A DNA stretch of 7,893 bases. Source: an uncultured Collinsella sp. (GTDB taxonomy: Bacteria; Actinomycetota; Coriobacteriia; Coriobacteriales; Coriobacteriaceae). How positions within the stretch are numbered: position 1 is the stretch's first letter; each line of letters starts with the position of its first letter. The stretch covers positions 1-7,893 of the forward strand of contig UQXT01000090.1 of the NCBI GenBank assembly GCA_900545075.1, in the 5' to 3' direction. The translations under genes and the position numbers were made by a program. The notes under the pieces are model-generated. The model ran no database searches, was not told where the DNA came from, and saw only the letters and a program-made list of their open reading frames with translations. Below are positions 1 to 7,893 of this stretch, piece after piece.

Positions 1-275
1 ACACCGGTGGACGCGTCCAGCGCTTCGCCGACAAGTTCGGTGGCGCCGCTGCCGCCCAGCTCAAGAAGGCCGAGGAGGCCAAGGCTGCCAAGGCTGCCAA
101 GGCTGCTGAGGCCGAGGCCGCTCGCAAGGCCGCCGCTGAGGCTAAGGCTGCCGAGAAGGCCAAGCGTGCTGCTAAGTTTGCCGAGGAGGCTGCCAAGCAG
201 GCCGCCGAGGCTCCCGCAGAGGCTCCCGTCGAGGAGGCCGCTGCTGAGGCCGAGACCACCGAGGCTGCTGAGTAA
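1..275 (+). CDS. C-terminal tail of an unidentified Ala/Lys/Glu-rich protein (5' end outside window)
   Basis: Only the last 90 codons are present, read in the frame with codons starting at position 3 and ending in TAA at 273-275. The visible part starts TGGRVQRFADKFGG and then becomes a long run built from Ala, Lys and Glu (repeats of the type KAAKAAKAAEAEAARKAAAEAK), ending in an acidic Ala/Glu/Pro/Thr stretch. Such composition predicts a charged single helix or disordered tail, as seen on extensions of some actinobacterial ribosomal and envelope proteins. Codons are strongly G/C-ending or GCT/GAG, as in highly expressed genes; the overlapping frame would be a Pro/Arg-rich shadow. I do not recognise the family because the folded domain lies upstream. 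It is followed 35 nt later by a terminator, so it is the last gene of its transcript and is not co-transcribed with secA by default. Confidence 0.8.
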   Translation, partial: TGGRVQRFADKFGGAAAAQLKKAEEAKAAKAAKAAEAEAARKAAAEAKAAEKAKRAAKFAEEAAKQAAEAPAEAPVEEAAAEAETTEAAE

Positions 276-310
276 ATAGCTCGCCGCGGAAACACTCGCA
301 TTCATGGCAA

Positions 311-352
311 AAGGGCCGCGCATCCATTTGGGTGCGCGGCCCTTATCTTTTT
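311..352 (+). terminator. Rho-independent terminator after the Ala-rich tail gene
   Basis: A 15-bp stem pairs 311-325 with 330-344 around a 4-nt loop (ATTT), with one T-G wobble (323/332), and is followed by ATCTTTTTA. It lies 35 nt after the stop codon. Its inner core GCGCATCC-loop-GGGTGCGC recurs at 4701-4720. Confidence 0.9.
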
Positions 353-353
353 A

Positions 354-420
354 TTGGTGCAAACCAACCTGTCCCCATTGCACCAGGTTGGCGCGAAGGG
401 GACAGGTTGGTTTGCACCAA
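354..420. repeat. 67-nt near-perfect palindrome, REP-like hairpin
   Basis: Positions 354-376 and 398-420 are perfect 23-bp inverted copies (left arm starts TTGGTGCAAACCAACC, right arm starts GGGGACAGGTTGG). The 21-nt centre continues the fold: a 3x3 internal loop (ATT/GAA), then GC-A-CCA pairing with TGG-C-GC around a GGT loop. No T-run follows on either strand, so it is not a standard terminator. The GGGGACAGGTT style of arm resembles REP palindromes mobilised by RAYT (Y1-type) transposases in anaerobic Gram-positives; that link is from memory and no transposase is present here. Both strands can be read through the element as nearly the same peptide (GANQPVP-AP-W--GDRLVCT), a by-product of the symmetry. 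Confidence 0.75.
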
Positions 421-430
421 ATGGCAGAGA

Positions 431-484
431 GGCAGCGTTTTCCCAGATAAAAGCTGCCAAAATAAACCAGTCCCTTTTTGGCAG
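431..484 (+). promoter_or_regulatory. Two overlapping, mutually exclusive hairpins upstream of secA
   Basis: Hairpin 1 pairs GGCAGC (431-436) plus TTTT (438-441) with AAAA plus GCTGCC (449-458), with a one-base bulge at 437. Hairpin 2 pairs CTGCCAAAA (454-462) with TTTTGGCAG (476-484), a perfect 9-bp stem with a 13-nt loop. Both need bases 454-458, so only one can form at a time. They may be part of the same mobile repeat as 354-420, since GCAGGTTGGT at 481-490 echoes the arm of that palindrome, or a leader structure for secA. I could not find a convincing secA promoter between 421 and 600, so transcription through this stretch is unproven. Confidence 0.4.
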
Positions 485-604
485 GTTGGTCGTAGTTATT
501 ACGTGGTCGAGCGTGTCGACCGCATAGGCGGCGCCTTGTTTGGCTAAAGTACAAATATCTGTGTTTAACTCGTCCAAGGTTTCATGCCACGGGCGATGGC
601 CAAA

Positions 605-609
605 AAGGA
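605..609 (+). promoter_or_regulatory. Ribosome binding site that sets the secA start at 617
   Basis: AAGGA at 605-609 (inside AAAAAGGAAAA) lies 7 nt before ATG 617. In-frame ATGs also occur at 584 (AAGG at 576-579, only 4 nt spacing), 596 and 626. The 617 start gives the N-terminus MGFMSKLLSFG, which looks like a normal SecA start; 584 would add 11 residues (MPRAMAKKENH) not expected in the family. Confidence 0.65.
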
Positions 610-616
610 AAACCAC

Positions 617-3423
<2,807 letters not shown>

Positions 3424-3424
<1 letters not shown>

Positions 3425-4572
3425 TGGCCGAGGCTCTAGAGGTAACGCCCGCCGAGTTGGACGCGTTTGCGGACCGACTCGGCGAGGTCGAGTCATATCT
3501 CCATTTGGACGAGAAGCGCACCCGCGTAGCGGAGCTCGAGGCCAAAAGCGTCGCCCCGGGTTTTTGGGACGATGCCGATGCCGCTCGCGCCACGATGGAG
3601 GAGATTGCACGCGCCAAGGAGGACATCGCCGCCGTGGATACGGCGCGCGGTGAGCTTTCCGATGCTCGCGCCGCGTTGGAGCTTGCCGAGGAAATGGGCG
3701 ATGACCCCGATGCCGCCGCGCTGCGTGAGGAGGCTGCCGCCACGGCGGAGCGCCTATCCCGCGCCATCGACGAGCTTGAGCTTGCGAGCTGGTTTACCGG
3801 CGAGTTCGACCATGGCGATGCGATTGTGACCATCAAGCCCGGGCAGGGTGGTTTGGAGGCCCAGGACTGGACCTTCATGCTCTTTAAGATGTACATGAAG
3901 TACTGCCAGCGTCGCGGCTGGAAGGTCACCATCAACGACTGTCCCGCGGCCGAGGTCATCGGCATCGACCGCGCGACCTTTACCGTCGAGGGCAAGGACG
4001 CATTTGGCATGCTGCGCGCCGAAGCCGGCGTCCACCGCTTGGTGCGCATTAGCCCCACCGACGACAAGAAGCGCCGACAGACTACGTTTGCCGGCGTCGA
4101 GGTCATTCCGGTGCTACCCGACGATATCGATATCGAGATTAATCCCGATGACATTCGCGTCGACGTGTACCACGCAAGCGGGCCGGGCGGTCAGGGCGTC
4201 AACACCACCGACTCCGCCGTGCGCGTGACGCATTTCCCCAGTGGTATTGTGGTCACGTGTCAAAACGAGCGCAGCCAGATTCAAAACAAGGCCGCTTGTA
4301 TGCAGATCCTCAAGGCTCGTCTGTACGAGATTGAGCTCGAAAAGCGCGCTGAGGCCTTGGATGAGATTCGCGGACCCAAGACCACAATTGGTTTTGGCAA
4401 CCAGATCCGCAGCTACGTGCTCTACCCGTACCAGATGGTTAAGGACCTACGCACGGGCGTGGAGACTAGCAACGTCGAGGCGGTTCTTGACGACGGCGAT
4501 CTGGATTCGTTCGTGATTGGCTATCACCGTTGGGCTACCGGAAACGCTGACGTGGAGGCCCCGTCTGCCTAA
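3424..4572 (+). CDS. prfB: Peptide chain release factor 2 (RF2), variant Ser-Pro-Thr tripeptide, no frameshift
   Basis: RF2 reads UAA and UGA stop codons in the ribosomal A site and triggers peptide release. The 382-residue product has the N-terminal helical domain, then the codon-reading domain, then the catalytic GGQ (255-257) in the context SGPGGQGVNTTDSAVR, typical of actinobacterial RF2. AGGA at 3413-3416, 7 nt before the ATG, sits inside the secA 3' end. The ORF is continuous: the in-frame UGA with CUU slippery site that autoregulates many prfB genes is absent; the corresponding stretch reads SYLHLDEK. The stop-reading tripeptide, SPF in standard RF2 and PxT in RF1, is Ser210-Pro211-Thr212 (AGC CCC ACC). 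Other RF2-type residues are kept: Val207 just before it and RRQTT (217-221) after it. The protein is clearly RF2 rather than RF1 by overall sequence (HRLVR, FAGVEV); its exact codon range is uncertain. Confidence 0.95.
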
Positions 4573-4594
4573 ACCGCTCGGTTTATGTGGGAAT

Positions 4595-4629
4595 GGATAA
4601 AACCCTCCGAGCAGGGTGGTTTTGTATCC
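4595..4629 (+). repeat. Imperfect hairpin, first of two degenerate tandem copies after prfB
   Basis: GGATAAAACC (4595-4604) pairs with GGTTTT-GT-ATCC (4618-4629), a 10-bp stem with a two-base bulge; CCT/AGG pairing is possible in the loop. A related unit with CCCTGCACAGGGG then TGGTTTTTGTCC follows at 4638-4662. The pair could act as a weak terminator for secA-prfB (short T-runs follow the inner stems) or be a degenerate palindromic repeat. Confidence 0.4.
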
Positions 4630-4636
4630 AGAACAT

Positions 4637-4659
4637 ACCCTGCACAGGGGTGGTTTTTG
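4637..4659 (+). terminator. Possible weak terminator downstream of prfB
   Basis: CCCT (4638-4641) pairs with AGGG (4646-4649) around a GCAC loop, followed by GTGG and five T (4654-4658). The stem is short, so termination would be partial at best. Confidence 0.3.
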
Positions 4660-4697
4660 TCCGGCGAATCGGTAGAATCGAATACAAGAAGAAGTTC

Positions 4698-4726
4698 AAA
4701 GCGCATCCGATGGGGTGCGCTTTTTT
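4698..4726 (+). terminator. Terminator-like hairpin in the yitT 5' leader, possible attenuator
   Basis: GCGCATCC (4701-4708) pairs with GGGTGCGC (4713-4720) around a GATG loop with one T-G wobble; AAA (4698-4700) can extend pairing into the six-T run (4721-4726). It has all parts of an intrinsic terminator. It ends only 12 nt before the YitT start codon, leaving no room for a promoter after it, so YitT messages must read through it. It may be the secA-prfB terminator that leaks, or a regulated attenuator. Confidence 0.75.
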
Positions 4727-4734
4727 GAGGGAGG
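4727..4734 (+). promoter_or_regulatory. Ribosome binding site for the YitT-family gene
   Basis: GAGGGAGG lies directly after the T-run of the hairpin and 4 nt before ATG 4739 (GAGG at 4727-4730 gives 8 nt). It favours the ATG over an in-frame GTG at 4715, which lies inside the hairpin stem. Confidence 0.65.
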
Positions 4735-4738
4735 CAGC

Positions 4739-5629
4739 ATGGCATATCGTCTGGACATCAAGCGCATTCTTTCGATGAACTTCTTTCACGACCTGCCCCA
4801 GATCATGTTGGGGTGCGCTCTGGCCGCCATCGCGACCGACTTGTTTTTGATTCCCAACGGTCTTGCCGCCGGTGGCGTTACGGGCCTTGCCACCATTATC
4901 CAGGCGGTCGGCGCGGCGCGCGGCCTATCGCTTCCCGTTGGTATTCAGACGATCGTGATGAACGCCTTGCTGTTGTTGGTCGTTATGCGCGAGGGCGGCA
5001 TGTTCTATGTGGTGCAGACGGCGACGGGCTTTGTGCTGCTGGGCTTCTTTACCGACCTGTTTGCCCCGTTTGTAGCGCCTCTGGCAGATGCGGACCTGAT
5101 GCTTCCCGCTATGTGGGGCGGCATTATTACGGGCATTGGTTACGGCATGGTGTTGCGTGCCGGCGCCAACACCGGCGGCTCGGACACGATTGGGCAAATC
5201 ATCTCGCGTAACACCTCGCTGCCGGTGGGCTCGACTGTCATGGCAATCGACGTTGCCGTTTGTGCGGCATCGGCCCCGGTCTTCTCGCTCGAAAATGCTC
5301 TGTATGCAGGACTATCGATGGTGATCAGCGGCTATGTGATCGATGCCGTGGTCGATGGCGGCAATAAGCGTCGTATGGTGCTCATCATCTCGGACAATTT
5401 CCCCGATATCGCGGCCGACATCATGTATGGTCTGGGACGCGGCTGCACCAAGTTTAGGGCGACCGGTATGTATTCGGGCATCGAGAAGCCGGTGATCATG
5501 GTGATCGTTAGCCGTCGAGAGCTCAACACCCTTAAAACGATCGTGCGCGAACGCGATCCTCACGCCATTGTGACGGTCGCCGACGTTACGGAAGCCTTCG
5601 GTGAGGGATTCAAGGACATTAACGCGTAG
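4739..5629 (+). CDS. YitT-family integral membrane protein (DUF161 plus DUF2179)
   Basis: The 296-residue product matches the YitT/YpjC family, whose transport or signalling role is not established. The N-terminal two thirds are hydrophobic, with likely membrane segments near residues 19-39, 66-83, 88-113, 121-141, 162-182 and 187-205. Family signatures are LIPNGLAAGGVTG (37-49), the GGSDTIGQIISRNTSLPVG stretch (146-164) and ISGYVIDAVVDGG (196-208). The cytoplasmic C-terminal domain (about 210-296) carries MVLIIS, RGCTKFRATGMYSG (234-247), an RRE (259-261), RERDPHA and a closing AFGEGF, as in DUF2179. It appears complete and intact, ends in TAG, and stands alone between two operons. Synonymous usage is a little less G/C-biased than in secA or the transketolase genes, suggesting lower expression. 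Expression seems to depend on read-through of the hairpin at 4698-4726. Confidence 0.9.
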   Translation: MAYRLDIKRILSMNFFHDLPQIMLGCALAAIATDLFLIPNGLAAGGVTGLATIIQAVGAARGLSLPVGIQTIVMNALLLLVVMREGGMFYVVQTATGFVLLGFFTDLFAPFVAPLADADLMLPAMWGGIITGIGYGMVLRAGANTGGSDTIGQIISRNTSLPVGSTVMAIDVAVCAASAPVFSLENALYAGLSMVISGYVIDAVVDGGNKRRMVLIISDNFPDIAADIMYGLGRGCTKFRATGMYSGIEKPVIMVIVSRRELNTLKTIVRERDPHAIVTVADVTEAFGEGFKDINA

Positions 5630-5709
5630 GGCCGACTGCGTTCCATCCAAAAGACGTTCACATTGATAAACCGTTTCATCTGCGGTTCTGCCTGCTAAAT
5701 TGTTCAAAT

Positions 5710-5740
5710 ACTGATAAAAAACTCTGGTAAAGCTATCAGT
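5710..5740. promoter_or_regulatory. Candidate operator: ACTGATA-N17-TATCAGT inverted repeat
   Basis: A perfect 7-bp inverted repeat (5710-5716 and 5734-5740) spans the -35 element and spacer of the candidate transketolase promoter. A further half-like TTGATAAA occurs at 5663-5670. Symmetry and placement suit binding of a dimeric repressor or activator, but I cannot name one. Confidence 0.4.
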
Positions 5741-5752
5741 TTCCAGCATAAT
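5724..5752 (+). promoter_or_regulatory. Candidate sigma-70-type promoter for the transketolase operon
   Basis: CTGGTA (5724-5729) and CATAAT (5747-5752) are 17 bp apart. The -10 matches consensus at 5 of 6 positions, the -35 at 3 of 6. Transcription would start near 5759, giving a leader of about 80 nt. Confidence 0.45.
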
Positions 5753-5837
5753 GAATGACGTACGTGCATTGCGGCTGTGTTGGGATTACCTTCGGTGCCG
5801 TGCGCATCTTGTCTTAAGAGGATGAAAGGAAGGCACA

Positions 5838-6668
5838 ATGAGCGACGAAGAGCTCAAAAAGGTTGCCAACGAGGTAAGGAAGGGCATCGTCACCGGCGTG
5901 CACGCTGCCAAGTCTGGCCATCCGGGCGGTTCGCTCGGCGCTGCCGACATCATGACCTATCTGTACTTTGAGGAAATGAACGTCGACCCGGCTGATCCCC
6001 GCAAGGCCGATCGCGACCGCTTTGTGCTCTCCAAGGGCCATTGCGCTCCGGGCCTGTACGCCGTGCTCGCCGAGCGCGGGTTCTTCCCCAAGGAGGACCT
6101 CGAGACGCTGCGCCATATTGGCAGCCACCTGCAGGGTCACCCCAACATGAACGACACTCCGGGCGTTGACATGTCCACCGGCTCGCTCGGCCAGGGCATC
6201 TCCGCTGCCGTGGGCATGGCCGTTGCCGCCAAGCACTGGGGCGATACTTACCGCACGTACGCCCTGCTGGGCGATGGCGAGAGCGAGGAGGGCCAGGTCT
6301 GGGAGGCCGCCATGTTTGCCGGCAACCAGCAGCTCGACAACCTCTGCGTGATCGTCGACCACAACGGCCTGCAGATCGACGGCCCCGTCGAGGAGGTCAA
6401 CGACCCCATGCCGCTGGCAGACAAGTTCCGCGCCTTCAAGTTCCATGTGGTGGAGCTCGCCGACGGCAACGACTTTGACAAGATTCGCGCCGCCTTTGCC
6501 GAGGCCCGCGCCACCAAGGGTCAGCCTACCGCCATTATCGCCGAGACCACAAAGGGCAAGGGCGTCTCCTTTATGGAGAACCAGGTGGGTTGGCACGGTA
6601 AGGCCCCCAACGATGAACAGTTTGAGCAGGCCATGGCAGAGCTCACGGCCGCCGGAGAGGAGCTCTAG
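5838..6668 (+). CDS. Transketolase, N-terminal (thiamine diphosphate-binding) subunit
   Basis: Transketolase moves two-carbon ketol units between sugar phosphates in the non-oxidative pentose phosphate pathway. Here the enzyme is split, and this 276-residue chain carries the PP domain. His28 in SGHPGGSLG and His68 in LSKGHCAPGLY are the active-site histidine regions of the family. The thiamine diphosphate/Mg motif starts at GDG (145-147, with Glu148) and ends at Asn176 in VDHN. STGSLGQGIS lies in between, as expected. The length suits the N-half of split transketolases in Firmicutes and Actinobacteria. The start is supported by AAGGAAGG at 5826-5833. The next gene begins one base after the TAG stop, so the two halves are made together. 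A specialised ketose role (for example sulfosugar transketolase, also split) cannot be excluded, but no such pathway gene is nearby. Confidence 0.94.
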   Translation: MSDEELKKVANEVRKGIVTGVHAAKSGHPGGSLGAADIMTYLYFEEMNVDPADPRKADRDRFVLSKGHCAPGLYAVLAERGFFPKEDLETLRHIGSHLQGHPNMNDTPGVDMSTGSLGQGISAAVGMAVAAKHWGDTYRTYALLGDGESEEGQVWEAAMFAGNQQLDNLCVIVDHNGLQIDGPVEEVNDPMPLADKFRAFKFHVVELADGNDFDKIRAAFAEARATKGQPTAIIAETTKGKGVSFMENQVGWHGKAPNDEQFEQAMAELTAAGEEL

Positions 6669-6669
6669 G

Positions 6670-7611
6670 ATGGCAGACGTCAAGAAAATCGCCACGCGTG
6701 TAAGCTACGGCGAGGCCCTCGTCGAGCTCGCCAACGAGCACGATGATTTTGTGGTCCTCGACGCCGATCTGGCCGCCGCCACGCAGACCGGTAAGTTTAA
6801 GGCCGCCTGCCCCGATCGTTTCTTCGATGTGGGCATCGCCGAGAGCAACCTGATGGGCGTCGCCGCCGGTATCGCGACCACCGGCCGCGTTGCCTTCGCG
6901 AGCAGCTTTGCCATGTTTGCTGCCGGCCGCGCTTTTGAGCAGGTCCGTAACTCCATCGGCTATCCGCACCTCAACGTCAAGATTGGCGCCACGCACGCCG
7001 GTATTTCGGTGGGCGAGGATGGTGCCACGCACCAGTGCTGCGAGGATATCGCCCTTATGCGCGTCATTCCCGGCATGACCGTCATCGTTCCCGCCGACGA
7101 CGTCGAGGCCCGCGCCGTGGTCCGCGCCGCCTACGAGTGCGACGGCCCCGTGTACATGCGCTTTGCCCGTCTGGCCTCGCCGGTCATCAACGACCCCGAG
7201 ACCTACAAGTTTGAACTGGGTAAGGGCATCGTTATGCGCGAGGGCGCCGACGTTACCGTCATTGCCTGCGGTCTGATGGTCGGCGAGGCCCTCGAGGCCG
7301 CCGAGCAGCTCGCTGCCGAGGGCATCGACGCCGAGGTCATCAACATGCACACCATCAAGCCCATCGACGCCGATCTGGTCGTCAAGAGCGCTACCAAGAC
7401 CGGCCACGTCGTGACCGTTGAGGAGCACTCCGTGATCGGCGGCCTGGGCAGCGCCGTTGCCGACGTCCTGTGCGAGCAGTGCCCGACGCCGCTCAAGAAG
7501 ATCGGCGTCAACGACACGTTCGGCGAGTCCGGCCCGGGCGCCGAGCTCCTGCACAAGTACGGCTTGGACGCCGCCAACATCGTGGCGACCACCAAGGAGT
7601 TCTTGGCCTAA
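6670..7611 (+). CDS. Transketolase, C-terminal (Pyr plus C-terminal domain) subunit
   Basis: This 313-residue chain completes the split transketolase. The Pyr domain holds the glutamate that activates the thiamine diphosphate cofactor, Glu58 in DVGIAESNLMG, and the substrate-site motif GEDGATHQ (115-122). The C-terminal domain carries VEEHSVIGGLGSAVADVL from about 250. Active sites form at the interface with the N-terminal chain, so neither half works alone. The start at ATG 6670 is set by GGAGAGGAG (6654-6662), located inside the end of the upstream gene with 7 nt spacing, and by the MADVKKIATR N-terminus; the open frame upstream of this ATG is a shadow of the first gene. It could be misread as a DXP-synthase C-half, but length and pairing fit transketolase. 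It ends in TAA, 46 nt before a strong terminator. Confidence 0.94.
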   Translation: MADVKKIATRVSYGEALVELANEHDDFVVLDADLAAATQTGKFKAACPDRFFDVGIAESNLMGVAAGIATTGRVAFASSFAMFAAGRAFEQVRNSIGYPHLNVKIGATHAGISVGEDGATHQCCEDIALMRVIPGMTVIVPADDVEARAVVRAAYECDGPVYMRFARLASPVINDPETYKFELGKGIVMREGADVTVIACGLMVGEALEAAEQLAAEGIDAEVINMHTIKPIDADLVVKSATKTGHVVTVEEHSVIGGLGSAVADVLCEQCPTPLKKIGVNDTFGESGPGAELLHKYGLDAANIVATTKEFLA

Positions 7612-7657
7612 GGTAAGACGAGGCAAAGTATCGCCTCAACAACCGCATACAAGCCAG

Positions 7658-7694
7658 AACAGGGGCGTCCCCAAAGAGGGCGCCCCTGTTTTTT
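7658..7694 (+). terminator. Rho-independent terminator of the transketolase operon
   Basis: AACAGGGGCG (7658-7667) and CCC (7669-7671) pair with GGG (7678-7680) and CGCCCCTGTT (7681-7690), with a single bulged T at 7668 and a 6-nt loop. A run of six T ends at 7694. A smaller GAGGC/GCCTC hairpin precedes it at 7620-7637. Confidence 0.92.
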
Positions 7695-7699
7695 CGGCA

Positions 7700-7750
7700 A
7701 CAAATAAATCAGGCCCGCACCAAGCAAGGGCTTCCTCCGGGAAGTGGGCC
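7700..7750 (-). terminator. Probable minus-strand terminator facing the transketolase operon
   Basis: Read on the minus strand, a GC-rich hairpin (GGCCC at 7712-7716 pairs with GGGCC at 7746-7750; CTTCC at 7731-7735 pairs with GGAAG at 7740-7744 inside) is followed by TGATTTATTTGTT. This fits the 3' end of a minus-strand transcript entering from beyond the window. Confidence 0.4.
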
Positions 7751-7893
7751 CATATCAGCAAAGTGCAACTCAGCCCTCCCAACTTTGTATATGCAGCACC
7801 CCAAGATAAACGCGGCGACTCCTTAGTAGCCGCAGGCCGGGCGCAGGGTTACCTCCCAAATCTTTCCGCAGGACGGAGGAGCTCCCGCCGCAC
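7751..7893 (-). other. Gene-poor, structure-rich region at the window end, possible minus-strand RNA or 3' UTR
   Basis: All three minus-strand frames are interrupted within 50 codons or fewer and no ribosome binding site is evident, so I see no protein gene. The DNA has marked potential structure: GCGGCGACT (7812-7820) pairs with AGTAGCCGC (7825-7833) with one mismatch; CAAAGT (7759-7764) pairs with ACTTTG (7782-7787); CCG (7866-7868) pairs with CGG (7874-7876) around CAGGA. CCTCCCAA occurs twice (7775-7782 and 7852-7859). I cannot match it to tmRNA, RNase P, SRP RNA or a known riboswitch. A short C-terminal coding tail entering from the right is also possible. Confidence 0.3.

Noticed and set aside
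332..547. Plus-strand 71-codon frame upstream of secA as a secretion-sensing leader peptide.
   Set aside because: It begins with a GTG inside the terminator stem and is mostly translation of the palindromic repeat; it has no signal-peptide shape or RBS.
302..616. Minus-strand open frame of 104 codons across the secA upstream region, with a fairly natural-looking amino-acid mix (HETLDELNTDICTLAKQG).
   Set aside because: It runs through the palindrome and the terminator stem, starts at a GTG inside the secA RBS region, has no good RBS and no recognised family. A decayed gene fragment is possible but not supported.
584..616. Upstream ATG 584 as the secA start.
   Set aside because: Its RBS spacing is short and it adds an unusual 11-residue extension; ATG 617 has the better RBS and a family-like N-terminus.
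4570..4585. TAAACCG/CGGTTTA palindrome over the prfB stop codon as a terminator.
   Set aside because: The stem is short, the loop too tight for full pairing and no T-run follows.
4657..4678. TTGTCC and TAGAAT as a promoter for the YitT gene.
   Set aside because: The two elements are only 10 bp apart, too close for a sigma-70-type promoter; the TAGAAT alone is weak evidence.
5630..5700. Terminator after the YitT gene.
   Set aside because: Only a weak AACCG/CGGTT stem (5669-5687) without a T-run is present, so I do not call one; some read-through into the transketolase operon is possible.

Overview
The window is a high-GC bacterial chromosome segment. It carries two housekeeping operons and one membrane-protein gene, all on the + strand, separated by intergenic DNA rich in hairpins. 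The actinobacterial look of SecA and of release factor 2 (for example a GGQ context of SGPGGQ), the split transketolase and the Ala/Glu-rich, G/C-ending codons suggest a gut member of the Coriobacteriia, most like Collinsella. This is an inference from protein style; no marker gene such as 16S rRNA is present.

Layout. Positions 1-275 hold the Ala/Lys/Glu-rich C-terminal tail of an unidentified protein, followed by a clear intrinsic terminator (311-352). Positions 354-490 hold a dense cluster of hairpins: a 67-nt near-perfect palindrome resembling REP elements, then two overlapping hairpins that cannot form together. Next come secA (617-3424) and prfB (3424-4572), joined by a TAATG overlap. 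A 166-bp spacer with several hairpins, the last a terminator-like one ending 12 nt before the start codon, leads into a YitT-family membrane protein (4739-5629). A 208-bp spacer with a candidate promoter and a 7-bp inverted repeat precedes the two-gene transketolase operon (5838-6668 and 6670-7611), which ends in a strong terminator (7658-7694). The last 200 bp hold no convincing gene but are rich in possible secondary structure, probably the 3' end of something on the minus strand.

How the genes work together. SecA drives export through SecYEG and RF2 ends translation; their pairing is a conserved neighbourhood rather than a pathway. The two transketolase halves must assemble to make one thiamine-diphosphate enzyme of the pentose phosphate pathway. 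YitT is of unknown biochemical role.

Most notable. RF2 has Ser-Pro-Thr where canonical RF2 has Ser-Pro-Phe in the stop-codon-reading tripeptide, a hybrid of the RF2 and RF1 versions. It also lacks the usual programmed frameshift, and none of the six stop codons visible here is TGA. I saw no CRISPR array, insertion sequence, tRNA, rRNA or defence system; apart from the RF2 point the genes are ordinary.
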